Shown here piece by piece: positions 52,490-64,000 of a DNA stretch of 64,000 nt (position 1 is its first letter; each line of letters starts with the position of its first letter). The notes under the pieces were generated by a model. It ran no database searches. It was not told the DNA's origin and was given only the letters and a program-made list of their open reading frames with translations. The DNA is from Macrotrachela quadricornifera (lineage: Eukaryota > Rotifera > Eurotatoria > Philodinida > Philodinidae). Where the stretch lies: positions 1 through 64,000 of the forward strand of contig JAJEKB010018933.1 in NCBI GenBank assembly GCA_022393335.1, in the 5' to 3' direction. Made by a program: the position numbers and the translations under genes.

Positions 52490-52803
52490 TGAAAAATATG
52501 GATCAACGTGGCCATAGACAAAAGTTCGTTATTTCATCGCTTTTATTCCCGGAAATAATGTCAAGAAACACTGTTTTGTCTGCAGTCATACAGTCAAGCG
52601 AGAAAAAAAAACGGAGTGTTACAAGGTTTTATTGCTTCGATTGTGATGTTCCACTCTGTAAATCCCATCTGTTTCTAAGAATAACACACTTTAAAAGCTT
52701 TTTGAAATTTATATTTTTGATGAATCTGACAAAAATAAATCATTTTTAAAAAGTTAAAAATTTGTAATTTTTTCTCAAAATAAACCGGTCCATAAAGGAT
52801 TAA
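52490..52803 (+). pseudogene. piggyBac transposase C-terminus and right end (relic)
   Basis: The frame contains RSVTRFYCFDCDVPLCKSH, the second half of the C-terminal cysteine finger of PGBD4-like transposases, followed in a shifted frame by a CF-x-x-x-HT-like ending. About 60 bases further, CCGGTCCATAAAGGATTAA (52785-52803) reads as a piggyBac right terminus with its TTAA. The front of the gene and the left end are missing. Confidence 0.5.
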
Positions 52804-55092
52804 AATAAAAATTTAACGTTCTAATGCTAATACTTTTCACAATAAACTGGTAGAAAAATATTACAATGTGAGTTGATCGCCAACATTAACGGCCATTTAC
52901 GGAATCATACGATAAAAAACGATGCACATATATCGTACTATTTACAGCTGACGTTTACGATAATATTCGAGAATCGTTTACGGCCCGGCGTGATAGACCT
53001 GAGATTCTCTTAAGAGGAAAGCTATTCGATCAATTTAGATCAGAAAGTGTTTCGAGTCCATAGTGTGACTCTCGTTATATTCAAATAATAGCAAAATAAT
53101 GAATATCTTTATTTTGATTGAGTCGCATTCGAACTATACCTATTGTTCCATCAATCCATACAAAATGCCTCCCTTCATTTTTGTTGCGCCATGTTTCATC
53201 ATGCCAAAAACCTTAGAGCTCTTGTTACGCATTTCATCGGTAGCAACAAAGCAGCACGTATGTGCAACCATAAATGAGGGAATACCGAGCGATACAACGC
53301 CACAGAGATATTGTTGTCTGAATAAGATTCGTGTGAGCAGAATAGAATGAATATGAAATGTAAAAAAAATCTTTATGTTGATATTACTCTTCTGTTAAAC
53401 TGAACTCATCGAATAGTCTCTTGTTGTTGTTGTTGTTCGGTTAGAATAATTAATGAACAGCCAGAGTTTGATAGGTTGTGCGACAAACGATGAATAGAAA
53501 TATTGTTTGTCATAGTGTTTGTGCTAATTGTAGATGAGATTTATGACGATTTCGATCATCAATTTCGAAGTCCTTTCGACAGCAAATAACTACTCACAAC
53601 TGAAAATGTGCTATGGCACATTCAATAAGAAAAATACCTAAAAGAGAACGTAAAAATGTATGATCCAATCTACATATGTTCTTAAATGTGTAGCTTCTGA
53701 TCATAAGAATTTATGAATCGACCTTTCGTAAATTTGTAGAGCTGGAATTGGCAGATGTAATTCACTCCTGAAAGTTTAAAATTAATCCTATCTTTATAGA
53801 ACAATAGAATATTCTTTCAAAGGGGACCATGGGTCACTAGTTATCAATGAAATGAATCTTAACAATTTTATATGAACAGATGCCCTGAATATGCCTCTTA
53901 TCAACGGTGAAAACCGCAGTTTTCAATCTTATACTTATCAAAAGTTATTTAAAAAAATACCCATCCACCTTGCATTAGTTAATATATATCGACTGTATAT
54001 ATTCGATATTACTACACCTATGGAATTTCATAAACAAGTGAAGTGACAATAAATAATCCTTATCTGTGTGCATTTATACTTCCTCTTTTAATTTAAATAT
54101 ATAATTTTGAACTCATACTCAAAATAATTCAGTTTTAGTTGCTGTCAGAATCTTTCTAACTTTATTCTTCAATCAATAATTTGCTTTCTTTTTTTCTTTT
54201 CTTCTTTACGACCAATGCAGTCGACGTTTTTTCATTCATTCTTATTTTATTTTGCGAGTAGTTGTCGGTCTATGCATTCTCCTTTTCCTTTTTTTTTTCT
54301 TCGCTTCAGGTAGGTATCTGCTCAGAAAAAAAATGCAACAAGCCATTCTTTTCTGTACTTTACTTCTTTTTTTTTACTCTCTACCTAGTAAATATACTTA
54401 TTTTTAGTTGCAATGTTTTGTCATTAAATTTTGTCTCTTATCATGTTTGTTACCGAAGGAGAAGAAAAATTGGATGTTTTCAACCGTGACTATCTTTTTC
54501 TTTATTCATCGCATACACAGCTCAACGTTGTATATTTTTCTTTTTTGTTTTCTTACAATGTGCATTACTAAATAAACGTCGTTATTCAACATGTGCGTCA
54601 TATTTTATAATAATTATGTATGCTTGCTACTCGCGCCATTGCTCGTTGTATTTTATTCTTCAGTAATGTTATTACTTGATTTCTACAGTAAATGTAATAC
54701 AAGTCAGAAAATTGGAAAGATTTTGGTGATGTAATAGTAAATCACTGAGCAATCCTGCTTTTCAAGCATATCGCTTGATTATTTATATGAATTTGTATTC
54801 ACATATGAACGAGAGTCAGAGATCATGACGATGCAGATTCTCATGTTGGAATATATTTTCTTAATTTATATCTTATTCTACAAGGTTTAGTCATTAGGTT
54901 AGTCTTCTTTTAATAAGACTTTTTTTCCAATCTTGTTCAGTAAGAATAATGTACCGATAATAACGAATAACCAATATTGATTAAGACGTAAGATATTTAT
55001 TTTTTGTTTGATGTCTCTAGATCTACTATATTCAAATTATTATTTTGCAATAGTAAACTTTACACTATTACAATTTTTGAAATCAATCAAAA
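52804..55092. other. intergenic, upstream of the saposin-like gene
   Basis: About 2.3 kb without a recognisable gene; frames at 53099-53350 and 54262-54489 have no motifs and a T-rich composition. A TTG microsatellite lies at 53422-53436. The stretch 54180-54560 is strikingly pyrimidine-rich. Confidence 0.35.
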
Positions 55093-57717
55093 ATGGGCAA
55101 GGCCACTTTTCTCAGCCTTCTATTTGGTAAGTATAAACTATACAAGAAAGTTTCATACTCAAAAATGTTCATATTTTATAAATCTGAATGAGTCTTATTT
55201 TGTTTATTTCAGTTCTAACTACGATCATAGTTGTGACAACAGCGTTCGTTCATCCATTACCTTTCATACCATCTAGTAAGTTTTTTAGTAGATTTGCTCT
55301 TTTTTCATAAATTTAATTTTTAGTGATCCAGAAAATTGCGCCACCAATATTAAAAGAGAAAGATTCATCTTCATCGGAGGGAAATAGTGATAATTATCAT
55401 GACATAGGCAATGATTTATTTGAGTCTGTGGATGACAAAAAACAAATGCTCTGCAATGTTATCGTTCGAGCCACACATGATCTGTATGTTTATCAAAGAA
55501 AATCAATGGATGAAATCACCACTTACTTAGACACAGACTGTAAAAATCTTGGAAATGAAGAACTCATAGAACAGGTTAGTTGGTTTCGTTTTTTTTTTGG
55601 TTAAAAGAAGATACAAAGTCGTGCCTGAAGAATATCGCCTAAGTTTTCTTTTTTTTAGTGTCGTGAAATAGTGACTGAACATGGTTTCAAGATTTACGAG
55701 CATGTAAAAAATGGAACGGTATGTTCTGCTCAGTATTGTTTGTTATATATTCTTCATATTGATTACAGGAAATGTCTCAAATCTGCAAGAAGATAGAAGA
55801 ATTTAATGAAATGGATCTTGACGAAGACAGAACAGATGAGGTAAGATTGTCATGTTTTTTTTTCCTTCGTCACTTGATCAAATATATTTTCGGCATTAGT
55901 GTTCACGCGAAGGTAAAAACAAATGTAAATGTTGCAGAATGCAAGTAGAAAAGCGAAAATTGCGTCTTCGTTTCATTGTAAAACTAATGGCTAAAAAGCG
56001 TATGTGCATGTGTAAAAAATCTCGCCAACCATATCGTTGTCGTCAATGGATTCTACGAAAGGAACGATGTGCATTAAAGAGAATCGAGAAGATCTGTCCT
56101 CATGCCATTTGTAAACATCTGGGCTACTGTGAGACATCGCCTGAAGGTAATGGTGCAAGCGAATTGTTGGTGAAATCAAAGATCGACACTGCTATTGGCT
56201 CGCCTTCATTATCGTTTGAGTTACTTAAACAACAACTAGAAACTCATTGGACTAATAATGTTTGTGGCGAATTTAAACAATTACAAGCACTTTGTGTTCA
56301 CGTCGGTGCTTCAACCGATAGTCATCACTATACGAAAATCTACATGGCCATGCTCCACAATGACACCAAATGGATCGACAATGATCTTCGTGGGGAATTG
56401 CAATTAGTAAAAGTTGGGGTCAACGCTGATTTATGTAGCACATGCAAAAATGTCATTCAATCATCTATAAACTTTTATCTGCAGAACCTGGTAAACTAAT
56501 GCTGTTCAAAAGTAAATATATAATCTACTAATTTGTCTTTAGGAAATGGTTCGTAATGCTCTCAACAGCACTTGTGAACAATTTCCAGCCAAAGAGACAT
56601 GCGAAGAGTTCATTCAAAAGCAGTTCGATATGATCAAAACCTACTTAAATTCATTGAAACCGGATACATTTTGTTCATTAGCACATCTCTGCCCTTCCTC
56701 ATCATTGATTGTTCTTCCTCCCATCAAGGATAATGGACAATGTGTTCCATGTGTTCAACGTCTTCAACCACGCAAAGATGCAGCTATCCAAGCAGTTAAT
56801 CGACTTTCAACCTACTTTACGAATTTATGTGCAACATTGAACAATCCAGAGTGTCAACAATTCGTTTCTGAAGCAGTCATTGATGCCCACTCATTCATTA
56901 ATGAGTTTGATGTTCAGAGTGCTTGTATGGCAATGGGCTTTTGTGAACAGAATGCTACTCATTATCTAGATGATTATGAGCACGCTTTCGTCGAGGAGAT
57001 TGGCAAGGTATGCTCTACGTTAGGCACATTTGAAGCACTTTGTCAACAAGTAGTCAAGGGTAATAGCAAGCAAGTGCAAACAATCAGTTTCAATGCCACC
57101 AATATTAACGATTTTTTGATGCGTTGTGAGGAGACGACAGATGAGGAGAATGCTGTAGCTGCTACGACAACTGGTAAGTGTTGCTTACATAATTACAAGA
57201 TTATATACATGGGTATCTATTTCTTTTGATAGATCAATGCTCTCAGAATCAAGATAAATGCCAATGTTGTATTAGTCGAGTGATTCAAAAAAAGAAATGC
57301 TTTAGAAAACGTGTGGCCATATATGTTTGGCATATGACTCAGTTATGTAAACGTTGTCCAGTACAAAAAAAGTGTGAACGTTATTGGGAAGAGAAGAAAG
57401 CATGTTGGGATGCCAAAATTGCCAGAATTTGTCCAAAGAAAGTATGCACTCGCATGGGTTATTGCAGAAAAACAGAAAATTCGTCAATATGCGGTTTCAC
57501 TGGTTTTTTCAAACAAGCTTGTGAACATGCATTCAATATTGGCAAGCAATTATTCGGAGGAAAACACGAGCATCCATTTGCAGTGCTCGAAAGTCATGTA
57601 CCTGTTGAACCAAAAAATGAAAATGAGAAGCAGGTATAGTACTATTCTTCATTAGATACACGATAAATTTCATTCTTGTTTCTCATATTTTTCTAGGCTG
57701 CAATTAAGAAGTTGTAA
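55093..57717 (+). CDS. secreted multi-domain saposin-like protein, nine exons
   Basis: Exons 55093-55126, 55213-55275, 55324-55574, 55659-55718, 55769-55840, 55900-56490, 56543-57173, 57233-57633 and 57697-57717 all have GT-AG junctions and join without a phase break into 707 residues. Residues 1-25 are a signal peptide split by introns 1 and 2. At least two saposin-B modules with six cysteines are visible: about 338-410 (CSTCKNV...FCSLAHLC) and about 435-500 (CVPCVQR...ACMAMGFC). A degenerate one lies at about 75-150. Two copies of a very basic module, with KCxCC near its start and ending H/T-x-x-GYC, lie at about 161-240 and 568-645. Saposin proteins bind lipids or act on membranes in lysosomes or outside cells. 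No known family has this exact design. Confidence 0.85.
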
Positions 57718-58378
57718 AATTGCTTAAATTTTGGTAAATACATTTGAGATTTGTTTGAAAAAACAACATTATCCTCTTCTCTTTTTGTTACAGATGCCAG
57801 TTCATATGGCAAAAAATATAGACTCTCCTACTAATTGCTTTTCTTTTTTTGCTATGTACAAAGTGCTTTTTCCATTACTCTTTTTTTTCGTATTCTAACT
57901 ATCGTAATATTCTAGCGTAGTCTTTCTTCTTTCATATTCTATATATGGGTTTATTTAATCACGCGAACTACATAATATCTAAAATTCAATGATCCGGTGT
58001 TTCTGAAACAGTGTGACTGTCCTCTCTCTGTTAGTAATCTCATTTTTTTGTGCCATTTTTTCTTTTTCTTCTGCTTATATTCAATAAAAAAAAATGCTCT
58101 TATAAAATAAGTAAAAACATCTATGAAGAGTTGTATTGATTAGGATGAGAAAAACGATAACAGCGAACAATTCGCGCCGTATCTGAAAAAGAAACGTATG
58201 CATTTTTTGTTTTAAAATGGACAAATTTCTATGTAATTGATGTACGACATGACAAACAATGTCAAGTTTTAGTATACGATAACTTCCTTTTTTTTTATTT
58301 CATCAATTAATAAATGATTAGTTTTAAGTTTGATCAAGGACATTGCAATCAGATCTGTTTGATGATTATTCATAGTTG
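57718..58378. other. 3' flank of the saposin-like gene
   Basis: Contains AATAAA at 58083-58088, a probable polyadenylation signal of the saposin-like gene about 365 bases past its stop. Otherwise no coding sequence. Confidence 0.45.
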
Positions 58379-58620
58379 TTAATAAATTACATGAAAATTT
58401 TTACACATCATATTAACGATTTTTGATGTGTAGTTGGCAGTGTCGTCTTGTTGATATACAAAACTATCGTCTAGTAGCCGTTTACTTTCCAATTGTGCAT
58501 GTAGAATAACATCGTCAATATAATTCTTGTGCGATAATGGTTCACCGGGTTTTAAGTATAATTGACAAAAAAAAGCCATTTTTTTCATAAGGATTCAAAG
58601 TGTATATACGTTTATTTTGA
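58379..58620 (-). pseudogene. Tc1/mariner transposase fragment
   Basis: The minus-strand frame reads KNYIDDVILHAQ then FVYQQDDTANYTSKIV, corresponding to the Y-x-x-x-L...F-x-QQDNAPxHTAK segment around the second catalytic Asp of IS630/Tc1/mariner transposases. The His is replaced and the frame ends soon after. No TIRs are visible. A decayed scrap. Confidence 0.6.
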
Positions 58621-59933
58621 CGATTAAAAACGCTATTTAACGATAACTATTTTTATCAATCTATGTGTTTGACTATTGTATTTTATCTAACACGAAAGAT
58701 TAGATAAAAAACGATCGTACAACTAGAACAGGAATTAAATCAGTATCTTTCAATCACCACTTAGATATTTTATCAGTTGAGACAGTTCAATATGATGTCA
58801 AACTCAAATCACTTCATTTACATCGTTGAAAGTCTTTGCAACTCATATACTACGAAATAATAGGATAAAAACTTCTGTTTTTATTGAATGTATGAATCTT
58901 CGCTAGCAGCCACACATTACCAACGATTACGTCAACTATTTATTCCATTTAAAAAAGAATACCAAATCAGCATTACTTAAGAAGAAGTAATCATCAGTAG
59001 GTGCAATATACTGAGAATAGGAAGGAGGATTCAATTCGAAAAAAATAATTCATTTTTTCTTTAATATTTCTTTAGAATAACACGATGTAGCCACTTAATA
59101 CAGAGAAGATTAGCATGGTTTCTTTCCGTTTAGGACCATTACAGTCTTTGGGATATCGATTGCTCATAAAAAAAGAATGCCATGTCGTGATTGATTAAAC
59201 CCCTTGTGTATCAAATACAAATCTCATGTTAAAATTTTCAGATCCAAAAATCGCAAAGTAAAGAAAGATAAATGAGAAAAAAATGAAAACTCCTGTTTTT
59301 TACGTGTAAGTTGTAGTCAGATCTTGTGAAAACGAAGTACTATACTATTATCTTTCTATGTCTTGATATAAACATAGAAACAATTTCGATTGTACAATTA
59401 ATTTTTCATTTTCTGTATGTATCTCACCATGTGTTCTCATCTCCATTTCATCTGAAGATGTATATCCAGAAGTTTCGGTATATGAATTAAATTTGCATTT
59501 ATTTGTGAAAAAATAATATTGTCTTATTCATCAGTGATAATAGCATTTTGAAAGATCTTATTGAATGTGAAACACATATACTCTATGATGGCATAATCAT
59601 AATTAAACAATGCAGAGAATCACGATTTGAGAGATACTTTCTTCAGTTAATCAACAATAGGTCTTACACGTTTGTCTATCTCTAATAATTCATTCAAGTC
59701 ATTAGCTAATTTTATTTTGGCATCGATGGGAACATCAGTCATATTCAAATCGTGAGAATTAAAATCAAGAGAATTTATATTGAACAATCTTGGTATAGCT
59801 GTATTCTTATTGATTAACTACAAAGCAATACATTGTATATCAATAGAAGTAGATGCATCTCTTCTATAACTCTTATGATTCTTTTCTACTTAATACTTAT
59901 ATGAAATGAAGTTGCATAAGAAAAACTTACTTG
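58621..59933. other. intergenic, nothing recognised
   Basis: AT-rich stretch without a supported gene. The upper end may include the eroded 3' part of the F-box pseudogene. Confidence 0.3.
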
Positions 59934-60800
59934 CTAAAAAAGTATACCCGACGAATTCAGTTCCCAAAAATTGAAATTTAACATTTGATTCAATGCATGA
60001 AAAACACGACTAATGAAGTGCAATAAATCGAGAGTAATTGGATGTTGTGTATTGTTTGCAAAACGAATCGAATATATTTTTTTAAATAAGATAAGGCATA
60101 AATTGAGTTTTCCTTTGTTTAATCGCCACGCTGTTAGATCAGTTGGAAATTGATAACCAACAGGAAAAGTACAAGGCATAGAACATATCAAACTTTGACC
60201 ATTCTTGTTGCGTACAATGAGTATTGGTGACTGATGAACACCGAGCCACCAATCACTCTGAAATTGACACAAATGCTCATGAATATCAACAGTCTCATAT
60301 TGAAATTTCCTTGGATGAGAAGTGTCTCGTAGAGTATGAGGGTACAATCAATTACATTTATCATTCAATTTAACGATGAAATTATATTGATGAACAAGGA
60401 CGATAGAATAAATATTTGGAAATCGGCATGCAAATGAAAGAATATCTGGCAATGACTCAATACTGAAATACATCGTTTCTATTGTATTTACGATATTTGG
60501 TTCATATTCAATGAGTCACTTTAGTGATACGTCTTTTGGAAGAGACCAATGACGAGCATATTTAAGCGATATTAAATTGAATCGTTGATTCAAACCATAG
60601 AATACTTGAAGAACATCGAATGAGTTCAGGTAAGAAATAATGGAGAATAAGAGTTCATTATGTAATACTTCAAGACAACAGTTTACTAATGACACCTGTT
60701 GCAGAATATTATTATGAAGTTGATGTTCGTTACTGATCCTAATATTCATAAAAAGTATATAGCTTGTTATAATGTCATGGTTACTTATTGTGTGTAGCAT
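59934..60800 (-). pseudogene. F-box protein gene with two in-frame TGA codons
   Basis: One continuous minus-strand frame of 289 codons runs from 60800 to 59934 with TGA at 60516-60518 and 60348-60350. Residues about 43-80 are an F-box: LEVLHNELLFSIISYLNSFDVLQVFYGLNQRF, the form common in bdelloid F-box/LRR-like proteins. Later parts fit the same family: SIESLPDILSFACRFPN between the two stops, and a FWWLGV-like WW segment with LLHFISRVFHALNQML further on. F-box proteins select substrates for SCF ubiquitin ligases. The two stops suggest a pseudogene; the absence of frameshifts suggests a recent one. Confidence 0.6.
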
Positions 60801-62632
60801 GTTTTATTTTTTTCTTTTCTTCTGTAGAACAGAAAGAGCACATGTATTTTTATTGAAATACCTTTAGTAAAAACCAGTTGATCAACATAGATGAATATAA
60901 AATCTAAGATCGATGATAACATAAGTACTGATCAGAATGAGCATATAGATCAATATTTATGAGGCAATAGGTATGATTAATCATGAATGAGAGCGATTTA
61001 TTCAAGAATGTATTTAATTTTCTACAGGAAATTCTAGGACATGAGGTTATCAAGATTCATAATTTCCTTAATATTCGAGAGTTATTGCGCGATAGGGACA
61101 ATCAATTCTGCTCAATTGAATACCATGGTTTTCAATGAAAGTTTACCATTATGTAAGCTCAAGTAAGATATGAGAACATCTACAATTTTAGCTTCTAAAA
61201 CTATTCTGTGTATATTTCGTCGTTATTCAACAATAATGTTTTTAATTATAAAGTTTTGTGAATATACACTACCTTAGATATCTTACATACCGATACACTG
61301 AAAACCATTTTTCGATATATTAAGCAATATGCTTTCGCTTTGGAAATAAGTAGACTATCTGTAAAATACACGAACATACCTTAAACATACTTGAAAATCT
61401 ACGAACACTAGACTTACGAAAAAAAACACTCATTTCAATTTATCATACCATTCTATCGAAATTTTTTCTATCGCACTTGCTTAACATTACTCCAACGAAT
61501 TAAATATTCCATTTCTTTAATCCGTATTCACAAGCACATTAAATCACAAATTGTATAATTTCGACTAGAAGTGATTGCTAAAAAGAAAAATTTGAGGGCA
61601 GAAGATTGAATTTGTCTTCAAGAAATAGGGTTAGTCTATTTTTCGATTCTATACAAATATAATATGAAAATATCACTTGATGATGTCCTAGCAAGATTTG
61701 AAAGATTATAGAATTTTTACTCTATTAAAACCTTTTGAAATCAAAATAGTGTAGCTGTTAATATGATTGTGATATTGATTGGATTCTATTTAACAATTAA
61801 TAGTGATGAAACATGATACACTTTTGATTCTATTTTCTCGTTTTGTTTGTTAATATATGTTGCTTTCTTTCTTTTTGGATTTCTTTGTCGTGTGCTGCAT
61901 TTTTCTATTTTTTTTCTTTGAAAAAAAGAATGGATTGTGATATCGTGTTAGGTAGATGAGAGATTCTTGCCAATGAGAACGTATCTTTTTTGGTTAATAT
62001 ATTTATGCATAGAAGATCTGAAGGTTGAAGAAGAAAAAAAGAAAGGAATGATAAGAATGATATTTAATGGTTTTATCTTTTGTGAAAAAACGTAGAATGA
62101 CTTGAGACAATGTGCACTGTTAGTAAATAAAATATGAATAAGCATAAAAGACATACTATTTTCGTTTTTGTTGTCTGAAATATTCTACTTTTTCTTTTCT
62201 AGAAATTTTTTTAATATAAAATAGTGATTATAATATAATAAATCTAATAAATTTGATCCTTAATTTTAATTTTCGAAATATAAAATCACTTTTGAATAAA
62301 ATTTATATAAATATCTGTGAACGATGAAAAGTGTCCTCGCTACCGTTTTTCTTTCCTTCGCTACAGCACATCATTTTTAGAGACATCCCTCATCTCTTTA
62401 TTTGCATGGTGTTCTCTACCATTTTGTTTCTTTTTCATATTCTGAAATATCTTCATTATAATGCATTCTCCTTCTCTCTTTTGCAGACAGGGATGTACAG
62501 TGAGAGAGCTCAGAATATCTGTTTTCTTATCCTTATGACGTATAAAAGCACAAATCTTCCAATTTAAAAAATGAATTTGATCTATCCAAGAAGTTCAATT
62601 TCAGATTATTTTGATGAAAAAAGTTTGGTAAA
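60801..62632. other. intergenic, upstream of the isochorismatase-like gene
   Basis: No gene recognised. Frames at 61948-62154 and 62331-62567 lack motifs. A TTTCAG at 62599-62604 close to the start codon could be the acceptor of a 5' UTR intron of the following gene. Confidence 0.3.
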
Positions 62633-63325
62633 ATGTCAACGTTAAGCAATATAACTGTCGAGGCTGAACCATATCCATTTGAATTAATTCCAAAACAATG
62701 TGCTTTATTAATAATCGACATGCAACGTGATTTTCTTGAAGTTGATGGCTTTGGCAGTATGCTTGGCAATGATATTACACAACTTCGTCGTGTTATAGAA
62801 CCAAATTGTAAATTACTTTCAGCTTGGCGTAGTTATGGTTTACAAGTAATACATACTCGTGAAGGTCATCGAACAGATTTATCTGATCTTCCTCTATCAA
62901 AAAAGATTCGTGGTAGAAATAAAACTTGTATAGGTGATATTGGACCAATGGGTAGAATTTTAGTACGAGGTGAACCTGGACACGATATTATTCATGAACT
63001 TTATCCATTAGATAGTGAACCAATAATTGATAAACCAGGAAAAGGTGCATTTTATGCAACAGATCTTCATGCTATTCTTCAAAATTTAAATATAAAACAA
63101 TTAATTGTCACTGGAGTAACAAGTGAAGTCTGTGTTAGTAGCACTATACGTGAAGCCAATGATCGAGGTTATGATTGTCTTGTTCTTGAAGATTGTGTAG
63201 GTTCTTACTTTCCACAATTTCATACAGCAGCTTTGGATATGATCAAGGCACAAGGAGGCATTTTTGGTTGGGTATCACATTCATCTAAATTACTCTCTCT
63301 TCTTTCATGCAATTCCACAAATTAA
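62633..63325 (+). CDS. isochorismatase-family cysteine hydrolase
   Basis: A 230-residue intronless frame with the complete isochorismatase-like site: the Asp in LIIDMQRDF (about residue 29), the Lys in KPGKGAFYATDL (about 137), and the Cys in VTSEVCVSS (about 167) with the preceding GVT cis-peptide signature. The ending REANDRGYDCLVLEDCVGSYFPQFH, then IKAQGGIFGWVS is close to bacterial biuret/ureidoacrylate-type amidohydrolases. Such enzymes hydrolyse small amides through a Cys nucleophile; the substrate cannot be told. The absence of introns and similarity to bacterial enzymes suggest horizontal origin, but its codon use is now like the host's. Start: the first Met of the frame. Confidence 0.87.
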   Translation: MSTLSNITVEAEPYPFELIPKQCALLIIDMQRDFLEVDGFGSMLGNDITQLRRVIEPNCKLLSAWRSYGLQVIHTREGHRTDLSDLPLSKKIRGRNKTCIGDIGPMGRILVRGEPGHDIIHELYPLDSEPIIDKPGKGAFYATDLHAILQNLNIKQLIVTGVTSEVCVSSTIREANDRGYDCLVLEDCVGSYFPQFHTAALDMIKAQGGIFGWVSHSSKLLSLLSCNSTN

Positions 63326-64000
63326 AAAGTGACACTAATCACCTCTTCAAACTACGTACACACAGAAATTTTGAATTTTTTAGAAATCTTTTCAATAATA
63401 CATCATCAGATTTTAGAATTCAATATTGATTTCAAATATATAATTGTTTTTTTTTTAAATATTTTGGGCAAAACAAGAGCTCTTTCGTCACTTGTCCTTT
63501 CTTAACAATTCAATAACGAAGATCTTTAGGCGTAAAAGAAATTATAATGTCTCTAAAATAAATATATCAGACATGTTTTTGGATCACCTATGATCTCATA
63601 GTAGTTACTTATTGGCAAAGCGAAAAAGTTTTGATTGTTTTGCAATCTTTCAATTCGTAAAAATAAAAAAAAATTAATTATTGGGTATGTTACATCCTCC
63701 GATCACGCTACTCCTGACTTTTTTATTTGCTATAGTTTGAAATAGATCAATAAATAACAAAATTTAACTTATCGGATGTTTAAAAATGTTTGCACATCTT
63801 TTTTATTTTGCATAGATCTCAACATTAATAAATAATCAAAAGCTTGATTTTTTTTCAAAAGATATGCCATAGACAGCTCTATAATATAAAAATGTGTACA
63901 AACATTTTGGGATATCTAGTAAATTGTAGAGCTCTGCACATTGCATCTTATAGTGAGTCATTTGATAATAAATTTGTCTCGAGTTTACACTTTGAAAGAG
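63326..64000. other. intergenic to window end
   Basis: AT-rich sequence downstream of the hydrolase gene, with no supported gene or repeat structure. Confidence 0.35.

Noticed and set aside
53099..53350. An 83-codon plus-strand frame with several cysteines
   Set aside because: No recognisable domain, no signal peptide, and no splice context.
62533..62769. A minus-strand frame opposite the hydrolase start
   Set aside because: Shadow of the hydrolase gene.

Overview
This is a piece of a eukaryotic nuclear genome, most likely from a bdelloid rotifer. The reasons are an AT-rich base composition, GT-AG introns mostly of about 50-85 bases with coding exons strongly biased to A/T at third positions, and a gene set typical of bdelloids: ADP-ribosyltransferase (ART)-TPR proteins, a WWE-ART, rapidly evolving rhodopsin-like chemoreceptors, an LDLa/EGF-rich 7TM receptor, an F-box relic and a probable bacterial-type cysteine hydrolase. 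The species assignment is inference.

Layout. 1-5.7 kb: a large single-exon LDLa/EGF 7TM receptor gene (minus). 5.7-16.3 kb: transposon-rich, with a TIR element (6523-7359), an apparently intact piggyBac element with perfect TIRs and TTAA ends (7527-9677), a foldback, an internally deleted piggyBac (12013-13319), a broken gene of an uncharacterised repetitive family (13653-14600) and a broken TPR gene. 16.8-17.7 kb: a GPI-anchored Ly6-like protein. 18.5-22.5 kb: a dump of nested repeats (hAT-like GC-rich element, GGAACGGGAA hairpins, a 1.1-kb TA-flanked foldback carrying a second MITE, a gypsy protease scrap and a DDE_Tnp_4 pseudogene). 24.5-28.8 kb: a tandem pair of TPR / ART-TPR genes; the first contains a 10-N assembly gap. 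28.9-29.3 kb: a MITE nested in a piggyBac relic. 29.8-30.1 kb: a small secreted glycine-rich protein.

32.2-39.9 kb: a rhodopsin-like GPCR gene (minus) whose only intron holds a full-length 6.4-kb non-LTR retrotransposon. A perfect 18-bp target-site duplication (32520-32537 and 38968-38985) bounds the element. Besides ORF1 (gag-like) and ORF2 (APE endonuclease-RT, one in-frame TGA) it contains a third ORF for a signal peptide, coiled coil and transmembrane segment. This is the strongest candidate for something undescribed in the window.

40.4-43.1 kb: a WWE-ART gene (minus) and a second two-exon GPCR (plus), divergently arranged. 44.9-48.4 kb: a five-exon type II membrane protein with a threonine-rich stalk and a GATase-like ectodomain. 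49.9-51.3 kb: SHQ1 (H/ACA RNP assembly), three exons. 55.1-57.7 kb: a nine-exon secreted saposin-like protein. 58.4-60.8 kb: a Tc1/mariner scrap and a broken F-box gene. 62.6-63.3 kb: an isochorismatase-family hydrolase. No operons, rRNA, tRNA or CRISPR were seen. The genes look functionally independent; the common themes are surface receptors and secreted proteins, ADP-ribosylation, and a dense, nested layer of transposons.
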